A DNA stretch of 64,000 bases from Bin80 sp965261255 (GTDB lineage: Bacteria; Bacteroidota; Rhodothermia; Rhodothermales; Bin80), in assembly GCA_965261255.1 (NCBI GenBank), contig CBDHCQ010000004.1:1116001-1180000 (forward strand). Direction: 5' to 3'. Position numbers and translations under genes: made by a program. Every line of letters starts with the position of its first letter. Position 1 is the stretch's first letter. The notes under the pieces were generated by a model, which worked only from the letters and a program-made list of their open reading frames with translations, searched no databases and was not told where the DNA came from. Shown one piece after another: positions 46,353-54,996 of this stretch.

Positions 46353-46793
46353 ATGCCTACAGTACATTATCAGCGTGTGAGGACTTTCATGGAGAAAGCG
46401 GGTCAGGCAACGCCGTCCGAAGTAGTTGTACCTGACGAGCACACCCGGTTGCTTCGGGCGCGTCTTATTCTTGAAGAGGCCATCGAGACGGTGAATGCAC
46501 TTGGCATCGCGGTCAAGGTCCCCGAGGGTGAGTTGGAAATTGATACGTGCTTGTTCAAACCAGAGAGGGCGATCGACGTGGAAGGTGTAGCTGACGGCTG
46601 TGCGGACATATCTGTTGTAACAATTGGCACATTGATTGCCTTCGGGATTGATGATGAACAGCTGCTGCGTGAGGTGGATGAAGCTAACCTCAGAAAGTTT
46701 GGTCCAGGTAGTTACGTTCGTGAAGATGGCAAATGGATGAAGCCATCGGACTGGACACCGCCGGATATTGCTGGAGTCCTGAGCATCCAATAG
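46353..46793 (+). CDS. MazG-like nucleotide pyrophosphohydrolase
   Basis: A 146-residue all-helical pyrophosphohydrolase of the MazG/HisE type. Metal-binding motifs are ILEEAIETV and, about 45 residues later, EGVADGCADISVV. The C-terminal NLRKFGP...DGKWMKPSDWTPPDI resembles phage and bacterial house-cleaning enzymes that hydrolyse NTPs. The ATG at 46353 gives MPTVHYQRVRTFMEKAG; a TTG 21 bases earlier is also open. It lies between the glycosyltransferase and the GWxTD gene. Confidence 0.8.
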   Translation: MPTVHYQRVRTFMEKAGQATPSEVVVPDEHTRLLRARLILEEAIETVNALGIAVKVPEGELEIDTCLFKPERAIDVEGVADGCADISVVTIGTLIAFGIDDEQLLREVDEANLRKFGPGSYVREDGKWMKPSDWTPPDIAGVLSIQ

Positions 46794-46882
46794 TTGCGGG
46801 CAGCGGATCAAGATTGGGAATTTGACCTCGAGCAGTAATCTGTTATCGACCAATCTTTGATTCAATTTCACGGGTCACGGTA

Positions 46883-47113
46883 ATGCGAACCTCCCGTGCC
46901 GTGCAGATGAAGGAGGAACCCTGTGATAATTGTCGCCTGCAACCTGGTATATGGTTTCGTTGTAACAATCAGCGGACGGGAGCCTGTGAAATTCAAAAGT
47001 CATTGAATTCAGAGGATCTGCGGGGAGCACTATTAGGAATCTTTTTACCGGATGCTGCAATTCTGCCTGACACGGGTACGTTAGGTGGGAACGCAAGTGC
47101 AGTTGATTCGTGA
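46883..47113 (+). CDS. Possible small Cys-containing protein
   Basis: A 76-codon frame with four cysteines in CDNCRLQPGIWFRCNNQRTGAC, a spacing that could bind zinc. It occupies the 350-base gap before the GWxTD gene. There is no family match and composition evidence is modest. Confidence 0.3.
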   Translation: MRTSRAVQMKEEPCDNCRLQPGIWFRCNNQRTGACEIQKSLNSEDLRGALLGIFLPDAAILPDTGTLGGNASAVDS

Positions 47114-47141
47114 ATATCACTTACGCCAGCACACAGAATTC

Positions 47142-48563
47142 ATGAGTAGAACATGTTATTTGATAGCCCTCCTGGGTCTGCTTCTTTCTGCGGCCAGCAG
47201 TACAGCTCAACAGGCTCCGCAGATTGATATTGATTACGCTTCATTCGCTTATGACGAACAGGAGTCACTAGTTGAGCTTTATATGGCGGTCGAGGCGAGC
47301 ACACTTACTTATGAAGCCGGTGATTCGCTTTATATCTCTACGATTCCACTCGGGCTAAGCTTGCTTAGCTCCTCCGATACGGATCTGGCTGAATCTGCGG
47401 AGCGTGTTGTATGGGAGCAGCAGATGGATCTGCAGTTTGCTGTGGTGGATCCGACCGTGATTACAGAGGGGCAGGTATTTTTGCGTCAAATCCGGCTAAC
47501 CGTCGTACCCGGTGAGTACGAGCTGCAAATAGTCATGCCTCTGTCCGGCCAGGATCCCGTACAGGCAAGCCGTGATGTAATCATACCGGACTATGATCAG
47601 CAGGACAGCTGTACACTTTCAGACATAACACTGGCTTCCAGGATTACTCCTTCGGAGGACAGAGAGGATCCATTCTATAAGAACGGGCTCTATATACGTC
47701 CAAATGCCAGTCAACTGTACGGCGAAGGGGCTGCCAACCTCTTCTACTATGCGGAGGCTTACAATACTGCATGTGCAGCTTCGGAAACGGACGAGTATAC
47801 CATGCTTATATACGTTTCCGAGGCGAACAGGCCGGCGCCCATCACAGGCTTACAAAAGCGCTCGAGCCGAACAGTGCGTCCAACGGATGTCCTTGTCGGC
47901 ATGTTTAATTTGTCTGCGCTTGTTTCCGGCACCTATTTTCTGCGTATGGTAGTTCTTGACAATGCCAATGAGTCCAAAGTAGAACAAGCCCGCAAGTTCT
48001 TTGTCTTCAATCCCGTGGCAGATTCGGCACTGGCACAGCCGGTTGTTGCCACGGAAACATTCGAGACAAGTGGTTATGCTACTATGCCGGAGGACGAAGT
48101 AGAGCAGGGGCTTGAGCATATTCAGCTTATTGCTACCGAGCAGGAGTCGCGGCGGATCAGGCGAGTAGAAGATCTTAATGAGCGTCGCCGACTGCTGATG
48201 GACTTCTGGTTGGTACGTGATCCCACACCAAATACGGGAGTCAATGAATTCCGGGATGAGTTTTACAGCCTGCTAATGTATGCTAATGAGCGTTATTCGA
48301 TTCAGCGCGTGGATGGATGGGAGACAGACAGAGGGCGTACTCTTATAAAGTACGGACGTCCGAGCACCATTGAGCAGCACCAGTACGATAGGGGCTTTAA
48401 ACCCTATGAAATTTGGAAATACAATAATATTTCTGGTGAGGGCCAGGCCGATTTTGTCTTCGCAGATCTGGACGGATTTGGCGAGTATGAACTTATTCAT
48501 TCAACCGTTGCAGGTGAACGTAAGCTCCCAGACTGGATTAGGAGAATCAGCGAGAGCTATTAG
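47142..48563 (+). CDS. GWxTD domain-containing secreted protein
   Basis: A 473-residue exported protein with a signal peptide (CYLIALLGLLLSAASSTAQQ). A beta-rich middle part is followed by the C-terminal GWxTD domain, with DGWETDRGRTLIKYGRPS and the surrounding FWLVRDPTPNT and YEIWKYNN. The domain is typical of Bacteroidota and related phyla and its function is undetermined. ATG at 47142 begins the signal peptide; an earlier in-frame GTG-type start is less credible. The stop is 3 bases before asnS, so the two are probably co-transcribed. Confidence 0.88.
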   Translation: MSRTCYLIALLGLLLSAASSTAQQAPQIDIDYASFAYDEQESLVELYMAVEASTLTYEAGDSLYISTIPLGLSLLSSSDTDLAESAERVVWEQQMDLQFAVVDPTVITEGQVFLRQIRLTVVPGEYELQIVMPLSGQDPVQASRDVIIPDYDQQDSCTLSDITLASRITPSEDREDPFYKNGLYIRPNASQLYGEGAANLFYYAEAYNTACAASETDEYTMLIYVSEANRPAPITGLQKRSSRTVRPTDVLVGMFNLSALVSGTYFLRMVVLDNANESKVEQARKFFVFNPVADSALAQPVVATETFETSGYATMPEDEVEQGLEHIQLIATEQESRRIRRVEDLNERRRLLMDFWLVRDPTPNTGVNEFRDEFYSLLMYANERYSIQRVDGWETDRGRTLIKYGRPSTIEQHQYDRGFKPYEIWKYNNISGEGQADFVFADLDGFGEYELIHSTVAGERKLPDWIRRISESY

Positions 48564-48566
48564 GTT

Positions 48567-50066
48567 GTGGCGGCGACAATGATAGAGTCCTTGGTAGGGC
48601 AGGTTGGATCAGTGGTTACGTTGAAAGGGTGGGTGCAACAAAAACGTGTCTCCAAAGGATTGATCTTTCTGGTTATTCGCGACGGAACGGGATTAGTCCA
48701 ATGTGTGGTAAGTCAACGCATTGTAGATGAAAACTCGTGGGTGAATGCGTCAACTGTAACCCAGGAAACCTCGCTCAAACTAAAGGGCGAGGTATGCGCG
48801 GATGAGCGTCAGGTTGGGGGTGTCGAAGTGCAGGTTTCGAGTCTAGAGGTTATTCATTTAGTCAGCGACTACCCCATTACGCCGAAGGCACACGGAGTAG
48901 AGTTTTTGATGGACCGGCGCCACCTGTGGTTGCGCAGTCGTCGGCCCTGGGCTGTCATGCGTGTGCGCAATTGCGTGATCATGAGTATCCACAATTTTTT
49001 TCAGGAGCGCGGTTTCCTCCAGATGGATGCTCCTATCCTAACAAAGAATGCAGTGGAGGGCACAAGTACGCTTTTCGAGATCGACTATTTTGGTAGTCCC
49101 GCATTCCTGACACAGAGCGGCCAGCTCCATGGAGAAGTCATGGCGATGGCCTTCAGTAAAATTTATACCTTCGGTCCTGTTTTCAGAGCGGAAAAATCCA
49201 AGACTCGAAGGCATCTGACTGAATTCTGGATGATAGAGCCAGAGATGGCCTTTTATGATCTGGATATGAATATGACCCTTGCTGAAGATTTTCTTGTTCG
49301 GGTTGCATCTGATGCTTTACGTGACTGTTCGGATGAGCTGGAATTATTGGGAAGGGATTTGGACGCACTCAGGCGTGTTCAGGCACCGTTTCCTCGTATC
49401 AGCTATTCGGAAGCAGTGGAGCTTCTACGTAGCGATAAGACCAAGGGACTGGTCGAGGAAAAAATAGATACGTTACACAGTGAGAAGTCTGACTTGGAAA
49501 AGGAACGGGCCAATAACAAATCCAATTATGGGCAACTGAAAGAATGGAAGAAACGTCGAGTCGATGCACGTGAGATTGAGATTAATGCGCGTCTAGCCCA
49601 GGTTCAGGAAGCATTGCGGAACTTGCCCAAATGGTGGCAGTCTGCAGCCGAGTTTGAGTGGGGAGGAGATTTTGGTGGCAGTGATGAAACGTTGTTAACT
49701 TGGCATTTCGATCGCCCGATTATCGTCCACCGTTATCCGGAGGCGGTCAAGGCTTTTTATATGAAGCGTGACCCGGAAGATGACAGGCTTGCGCTGGGCA
49801 TGGATGTTCTCGCCCCCGAGGGTTTTGGCGAGATCATTGGCGGAGGGCAGCGTGCGGACGATCTGGCTTTTTTGGAGGCTCAGGTGGAGCGGCACGACTT
49901 GCCGCGGATGGCTTTTGAGTGGTACTTTGATCTTCGGCGCTATGGTAGCGTGCCACACAGCGGATTTGGCCTGGGTCTCGAACGGACCGTGTCATGGATC
50001 TGTGGGGTGGAGCATATCCGGGAGACCATTCCGTTTCCGCGTACCCTGGGACGACTGACACCATAG
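48567..50066 (+). CDS. asnS: Asparaginyl-tRNA synthetase
   Basis: This class IIb aminoacyl-tRNA synthetase charges tRNA-Asn. The 499-residue protein has the N-terminal OB fold (TLKGWVQQKRVSKGLIFLVI). The catalytic core has motif 2 (FRAEKSKTRRHLTEFWMIEPE) and motif 3 (GFGLGLERTVSWICG) before the end TIPFPRTLGRLTP. An insertion of about 60 charged residues near 293-352 (VEEKIDTLHSEKSDLEKERA...) looks like a coiled-coil hairpin and makes it longer than most. The start is GTG at 48567 or ATG four codons later. Confidence 0.95.
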   Translation: MAATMIESLVGQVGSVVTLKGWVQQKRVSKGLIFLVIRDGTGLVQCVVSQRIVDENSWVNASTVTQETSLKLKGEVCADERQVGGVEVQVSSLEVIHLVSDYPITPKAHGVEFLMDRRHLWLRSRRPWAVMRVRNCVIMSIHNFFQERGFLQMDAPILTKNAVEGTSTLFEIDYFGSPAFLTQSGQLHGEVMAMAFSKIYTFGPVFRAEKSKTRRHLTEFWMIEPEMAFYDLDMNMTLAEDFLVRVASDALRDCSDELELLGRDLDALRRVQAPFPRISYSEAVELLRSDKTKGLVEEKIDTLHSEKSDLEKERANNKSNYGQLKEWKKRRVDAREIEINARLAQVQEALRNLPKWWQSAAEFEWGGDFGGSDETLLTWHFDRPIIVHRYPEAVKAFYMKRDPEDDRLALGMDVLAPEGFGEIIGGGQRADDLAFLEAQVERHDLPRMAFEWYFDLRRYGSVPHSGFGLGLERTVSWICGVEHIRETIPFPRTLGRLTP

Positions 50067-50070
50067 GAGT

Positions 50071-50745
50071 ATGCAGCTTTATCCTCAGCGGCCATTGCGG
50101 TTTATTGGACGCTCATCGGAAGAAATGTTGGTCCGTGCGCAGGATTTTTTCAATCTGATGCGGGAGCGACGCTCCGTACGCACGTTCAGCGACCGCCCAG
50201 TACCTCGAGCGTTGATTGAGCAGGCGATTTTGACTGCCGGTACGGCCCCCAGTGGTGCACATCGGGAACCGTGGCATTTTGTTGCTGTGAGCGATCGTGA
50301 GTTGCAATCAAAAATTCGCGAGGCAGCAGAGACGGAGGAGCGGGAGAGTTACGAGAGGCGGATGCCGAAGGCCTGGCGAGAGGCGATTGATCCACTTGGA
50401 ACAGACTGGCACAAGCCCTTTCTAGAAACAGCCCCGTGGATTGTTATTTGCTTCGCAAAGAATATTGGGGATGATGGGAAGAAGAACTACTATGTGCAGG
50501 AAAGTTGTGGTATAGCCTGCGGGCTTTTTATCGCAGCAATTCACAACATGGGATTAGTTACACTAACCCATACGCCGAGCCCCATGCGTTTTCTGGGCGA
50601 AATCCTTGGCCGTCCAAAACATGAGCGGGCATTCATTCTATTCCCCGTAGGTTATCCTGCGGAGAACTCGACGGTGCCGGATCTGCAGCGCAAAAACCTT
50701 GCAGAACTCGCTACCTGGCACGAAGAGCGGCCAGTGCAGAAGTAG
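50071..50745 (+). CDS. Nitroreductase-family protein, iodotyrosine deiodinase-like
   Basis: FMN-dependent enzyme of 224 residues. The FMN-phosphate-binding RERRSVRTFSDRPVP and APSGAHREPWHFVAV are clear. The C-terminal half (GLVTLTHTPSPMRFLGEILG, then ILFPVGYPAENSTVPDLQRK) follows the iodotyrosine deiodinase branch, which in bacteria performs reductive dehalogenation or related flavin chemistry. The substrate-covering lid region (YERRMPKAWREAIDPLGTDW) is present. It starts 4 bases after asnS. Confidence 0.87.
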   Translation: MQLYPQRPLRFIGRSSEEMLVRAQDFFNLMRERRSVRTFSDRPVPRALIEQAILTAGTAPSGAHREPWHFVAVSDRELQSKIREAAETEERESYERRMPKAWREAIDPLGTDWHKPFLETAPWIVICFAKNIGDDGKKNYYVQESCGIACGLFIAAIHNMGLVTLTHTPSPMRFLGEILGRPKHERAFILFPVGYPAENSTVPDLQRKNLAELATWHEERPVQK

Positions 50746-50750
50746 AAAAG

Positions 50751-50783
50751 CCACGGGGGCCGCCCGAGGGCGAGGCCCCTTTG
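50751..50783 (-). terminator. Probable glnN terminator between convergent genes
   Basis: GGGGCC (50756-50761) pairs with GGCCCC (50774-50779), with an inner GCCC/GGGC stem. On the minus strand a TTTT run follows closely. It lies in the 47-base gap between the nitroreductase and glnN stops. Confidence 0.55.
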
Positions 50784-50792
50784 GAGCTTCTA

Positions 50793-52979
50793 TCAGTGTA
50801 CAAACAGGATCTCGCCGTAGTTTGGTAGCGGCCACATCTTCTCTGGTACCAGGCCTTCCAGTTTATCAGCCGCCTCACGCACTTTATGCATAGCAGGGAT
50901 GACCCTGTCTTTTTTGTGCATTGCTTCGGCACGCAGGCTTTCCTGGTGAACATTCAGCCGCTTGGTTAGCTCATCCACAGCACCTACCAGTTCGGACAAT
51001 GTCCCGTTGAGTGTCTTGATGACGGGGACCACGGAATCTTTCACATTCAGTCCAACGCCTTTAGTCTGTGCGGCCGTCTGTGTGAGTTCATTCAGGTAGC
51101 TGAACCCGGCCGGTAGTACTTGTGTTCGCACGAGATTCTCTAAGGTTTTGGCCTCAATATCAATTGCCATCTCATATTGCTCCAGGGCAACCTCGTAACG
51201 GGCGTGCAATTCGGAAGAGCTTAGGATACCAAAGGATTCAAACAGCTTGGTATTCTTCTCGGAAGTCAGCTGGTCAAGTGCATCAACTGTCGTGCGCAGA
51301 TTCAGCAGACCACGTCGTTCTGCCTCTTGATGCCATTCTTCTGCATAGTTATCTCCTTCAAAGAAAATGTCCTTGCATTCTCTGGCGATCTCAGCCACCA
51401 TACCAAGTACGACATCTTTAAGAGTATCCGGGTCTTTTTTGCCTTTGTCCCGTAGGCGGTTGCGAAGGTTGTTTGCAAAGTCTCGCAAGGACTCAGCAAC
51501 CGAAGTATTAAGCACAACATTCGGGAAGGCGAGTGATTGATCAGAGCCCACAGAACGGAACTCAAACTTATTACCGGTAAAGGCGAATGGTGAGGTGCGG
51601 TTACGATCCCCTGCATGTCTGGGCACGAGCGGAAGCATACTCACTCCCAAAAACAGGTCTGTGTCTTTCGCAGTACTCGGCACATCGCCGGCTATAAGTT
51701 TTTGGTACAGATCATAGAGCTGCGTTCCGAGAAAAACGCTATGGATAGCGGGGGGAGCTTCGTTGGCCCCCAAACGATGATCGTTGCCGGCGGAACTCAC
51801 CGATATACGAAGCAAGTCCTGGTGTCTGTATACAGCACGGATCACTGCTGAGCAGAAAACCAGGAAGATCAGATTGTCATGCGGTGCTTCCCCGGGATTG
51901 AGCAGGTTTCTTCCATCATCTGTAGCGATTGACCAGTTAATATGCTTGCCTGAGCCATTCAGATTAGCGAACGGTTTTTCATGTAAAAGTGCCACCAGAC
52001 CGTGCTTGCGCGCGATACTCTTGATGGTAATCATCATGAGTTGCTGGTGGTCAGAGGCGATACCACTGGTCTCGAAGACCGGTGCAACCTCGTACTGGCT
52101 CGGTGCAACCTCGTTGTGGCGAGTCTTGACGGGAATGCCCAGACGGTAAAGCTCTTTTTCGGTTGCCAGCATACACGCAAGGATTCGACTTGGAATCTCC
52201 CCGAAGTAATGGTCATCCAGCTGTTGTCCTTTCGGAGGTGTGGCACCGAGAAGTGTACGCCCTGTGTTGACTAGGTCCGCACGGCGGTAGAAGTATTCCT
52301 CATCAATCAGGAAATACTCCTGCTCCGCCCCCACAGTTGTCTGTACGCGTTCGACCTGTTCACCGAGCAGGCGCAAGACACGGCGTGCCTGTCTGTCTAG
52401 CGCGTCGATGGAGCGCAGAAGCGGTGTTTTGTGGTCAAGCGCTTCACCAGTCCATGAAACAAAACATGTTGGAATGGCGAGGTAACTCCCGTTCTCATTC
52501 TCAACCAAAAAGGCAGGTGAAGAGGGATCCCAGATCGTATATCCGCGTGCTTCGTGGGTAGCTCTGAGGCCACCGTTCGGGAAGCTGGATGCGTCTGGCT
52601 CTCCCTGAATAAGGTCTCCTCCGCGCAGGCTTGCGATAGCCTTACCGACATCGGTCGGATTAATAAAGCTGTCGTGCTTACCAGCAGTTTTGCCTGTTAG
52701 CGGTTGAAACCAGTGGACAAAGTGTGTAGCTCCACGCTCCAAGGCCCACTCCTTCATGGTCAGCGCCACGATCTCGGCATGATGTGTAGCAATAGGAGAA
52801 CTCTTGGTGATACAGTTCACCATTCCTTGGAATACCTCCTTCGGCAACCGCTTGCGCATCTCGTCGATACCAAACGTATTTTCAGCAAAGTGGACCTCCA
52901 GATCAGGCGGCTCAATAGTATCAATATGATTGGCGCGATACTTAGTCGCTGCAGCGATGTTGTGGAGTCTGAGGCTCAT
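50793..52979 (-). CDS. glnN: Glutamine synthetase type III
   Basis: This enzyme joins ammonia and glutamate to glutamine using ATP. The 728-residue protein has the size and order of GSIII rather than the ~450-residue GSI. It has the type III N-terminal domain (FAENTFGIDEMRKRLPKEV), GAEQEYFLIDEEYFYRR for metal binding, HEKPFANLNGSGKHINWS for the active site, and AFTGNKFEFRSVGSDQS. GSIII is typical of Bacteroidota and cyanobacteria. It is transcribed towards the nitroreductase, and a ~510-base gap upstream should hold its promoter. Confidence 0.96.
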   Translation of the reverse strand: MSLRLHNIAAATKYRANHIDTIEPPDLEVHFAENTFGIDEMRKRLPKEVFQGMVNCITKSSPIATHHAEIVALTMKEWALERGATHFVHWFQPLTGKTAGKHDSFINPTDVGKAIASLRGGDLIQGEPDASSFPNGGLRATHEARGYTIWDPSSPAFLVENENGSYLAIPTCFVSWTGEALDHKTPLLRSIDALDRQARRVLRLLGEQVERVQTTVGAEQEYFLIDEEYFYRRADLVNTGRTLLGATPPKGQQLDDHYFGEIPSRILACMLATEKELYRLGIPVKTRHNEVAPSQYEVAPVFETSGIASDHQQLMMITIKSIARKHGLVALLHEKPFANLNGSGKHINWSIATDDGRNLLNPGEAPHDNLIFLVFCSAVIRAVYRHQDLLRISVSSAGNDHRLGANEAPPAIHSVFLGTQLYDLYQKLIAGDVPSTAKDTDLFLGVSMLPLVPRHAGDRNRTSPFAFTGNKFEFRSVGSDQSLAFPNVVLNTSVAESLRDFANNLRNRLRDKGKKDPDTLKDVVLGMVAEIARECKDIFFEGDNYAEEWHQEAERRGLLNLRTTVDALDQLTSEKNTKLFESFGILSSSELHARYEVALEQYEMAIDIEAKTLENLVRTQVLPAGFSYLNELTQTAAQTKGVGLNVKDSVVPVIKTLNGTLSELVGAVDELTKRLNVHQESLRAEAMHKKDRVIPAMHKVREAADKLEGLVPEKMWPLPNYGEILFVH

Positions 52980-53491
52980 GGGTGTAACGTAGTGTGTTTA
53001 CGGTTGATGAGGGAAAGTTTCGGTACGCTGAAAGGTACGAACTCGTGAACAATAAAAAACGGTGATTCGGCTATATTCATAGGATATTAGTGTAAAAGAG
53101 CATAATTAGCAAAAAAAATTGCGTTATATGCCTCTTCAGCAAAAATAACTAATGAATAGGATCATTGTTGGGGCGTCTACTCCGCACAAATAATTTAGTT
53201 CTCTGAGTGTGGAGTTGATTCAAAAAAATAATGTTATTCGTGTGGGTAGCACAGATTCAGAGATATGACGGATCCTCGGAGTGGTTAGTGTTTTCCTGGA
53301 GGATGGCATGGCCGAAGCAAGATATGGCTGGGGGTCTTTTTTAGTACGGCATTTTTAGGCTGCACACTATACCGACAGTATTTCCCACTGCATTCTCCTT
53401 GGTCTTTACGAAGTGCGTCGTCAAGCTCGTCTGAGCGTAGAATCGTCGATTGTGCCTGCGTCCAATGGAGCAATTTCAGAACCCCGTACGT
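52980..53491. other. AT-rich intergenic region upstream of glnN
   Basis: About 510 bases between two minus-strand genes, AT-rich near 53,070-53,250, presumably holding the glnN promoter. A weak minus frame at 53285-53473 with scattered cysteines was not accepted as a gene. No riboswitch or clear repeat was recognised. Confidence 0.4.
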
Positions 53492-54517
53492 CTATGGACA
53501 CGCAGGTTTCCTTGCCAGAAAGAAAAACATTGGTGTAAAAACACCGCTTTCGCCTCCTTTGACCAGGGCATCTGCTCCATTATTCAGAAAAGTACTGACG
53601 GCTCTTGCCCCTTGCGGGGCCAAGCGTAACCATTCCCCTATCCGCAGGGTAAGGTTCATCATGCTCCGGCCGATCGGTGTGCGAGGAATGCTCATCAGTG
53701 AGAAATCGCGGCCTTGAAGGGCACGAAACCACGGCGTATCCGGATCCGCATCCGGTGCTAGGTCGCGAGCTCCTAGAATTTCGAAACCGGCATCGCGCAA
53801 TGCGTTGCAGACCTCGTGCGCTGAACTGATATCTGGCAGACCGTTTCCAACCATGATGTTCTGCTTGATCTGCAGGCATTCTCGATCTTCGGGATCAAAA
53901 TCCTCGGTGAGACACCAATCATAGCCCGCAAAACAGGCTCCCGGACGAAGTACACGGAAGATCTCTCGGAATGCCGTAGTTTTGTCAGGGGCGTGCGGCA
54001 TGGATTCAATTGCAAATGCGGCATCGAAGTAATCATTCTCTTCGGGAATCTGCATATAGCTTGCGTGGATGAAACGACAGAGCTCGCTGACATCCTTGAC
54101 ATGCACTCTTGCGCGGTCAATTTGGTAGGCATTGATGTTGACCCCGACGAAGTTAGCACCGGACCAGCGGGCAAAGTTGCCCATAGGTCCTCCGACGCCA
54201 CAGCCTGCATCCAATACCTGCATTCCTGATTTCAAGGATAACTGGTCGGCGAGGAAGCGTTGGTGCCTGAGCAGGGACTCTTTGAATGATTCGCCTCGGC
54301 GGCGGGGAGCGAAGTGGAAGGATTGCCCCCAGCCGAATTCGAAGAAATCTGTCACAAGATCATAATAGTCATTGACTAGCGACCGATAATTCTCCTTTCT
54401 ATCTGCAAGTTCACCGTCGTGGAGATTTTCGTAGCGAGTTACTGCGGGCTTTACCTCCGTCGGGGCAAGGCGAATCGGAGAACGGGCGTTGGGTTCTTTT
54501 CGGGATACCAGGGCCAT
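53492..54517 (-). CDS. Sterol 24-C-methyltransferase-like (ERG6-type) enzyme
   Basis: A SAM-dependent methyltransferase of 341 residues that follows the eukaryotic sterol C24-methyltransferase pattern throughout. Landmarks are FEFGWGQSFHF (59-69, the sterol-binding region I), GESFKESLLRHQRFLA, VLDAGCGVGGP (101-111, SAM motif), IESMPHAP (170-177), the YDWCLTEDFDPED segment, VGNGLPDI, and a C-terminal domain ending in GVFTPMFFFLARKP. It would alkylate a sterol side chain, which needs a sterol from the cell or its surroundings; no other sterol genes are in the window. ATG at 54517 is preferred over a GTG 54 bases upstream. Confidence 0.85.
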   Translation of the reverse strand: MALVSRKEPNARSPIRLAPTEVKPAVTRYENLHDGELADRKENYRSLVNDYYDLVTDFFEFGWGQSFHFAPRRRGESFKESLLRHQRFLADQLSLKSGMQVLDAGCGVGGPMGNFARWSGANFVGVNINAYQIDRARVHVKDVSELCRFIHASYMQIPEENDYFDAAFAIESMPHAPDKTTAFREIFRVLRPGACFAGYDWCLTEDFDPEDRECLQIKQNIMVGNGLPDISSAHEVCNALRDAGFEILGARDLAPDADPDTPWFRALQGRDFSLMSIPRTPIGRSMMNLTLRIGEWLRLAPQGARAVSTFLNNGADALVKGGESGVFTPMFFFLARKPACP

Positions 54518-54724
54518 GAAATCTAAGTGATAAATGAATGGTACATCGAAATAGGCTTTTTGGTTATTCACACATTGTGAGAATTAGCGAGGCAAGGGCA
54601 AGTATAGTGAAATTATGACATCAAATGTGATACGGCTGCAAGGTTGTTTCCGACGGAAGATATTCGGTTTTAGATATCATAGGATTGCAGGTTCCTCCGC
54701 CGGGCCTTACGCTACTGGTGTAAA

Positions 54725-54730
54725 CCAAAC
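54725..54730 (+). repeat. Target-site duplication of first IS21 element (left)
   Basis: CCAAAC directly before the left end, repeated at 57749-57754 directly after the right end. Confidence 0.75.
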
Positions 54731-54744
54731 TGATTATTCTTACT

Positions 54745-54823
54745 AATCCGATCACTGTTCTTATTCAATCCGATCACTGTTCTTATTTAATCCGATCACC
54801 GTTCTTATTTAATCCGATCACTT
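54745..54823 (+). repeat. Left-end 22-bp iterated repeats of IS21 copy A
   Basis: AATCCGATCAC at 54745, 54767, 54789 and 54811, each followed by a TGTTCTTATT-like spacer. These are likely IstA binding sites. Confidence 0.85.
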
Positions 54824-54996
54824 TGCGGCGGCGAATCAGGTGATTTTCTAAGCGGTTGATTTTGTCGTGTTTTGGAGGGGTTGGCTTTGTCGATCTGTGT
54901 TGCATTCTGACACATGAGACAGGGTATTCTGCGTTGTGCTGGTGTTATGACCAGGGATGATATTCTGTGTTCTTTTCTAACCAAATTGAGCACAAA

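Noticed and set aside
53285..53473. Small minus-strand frame with clustered Cys between glnN and the sterol methyltransferase
   Set aside because: No known family, weak start, and AT-rich flanks; not enough support for a gene.
54566..54584. TTCACACATTGTGAGAA, a CRP-like or operator-like near-palindrome ahead of the methyltransferase
   Set aside because: Only five matching bases per arm; it overlaps the alternative GTG start and could easily arise by chance.
54745..54823. Regularly spaced direct repeats that might suggest a CRISPR array
   Set aside because: The spacing is 22 bp with almost no unique spacer, the units recur inverted at the other end of the element, and istA/istB lie between. 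They are IS21 terminal repeats.
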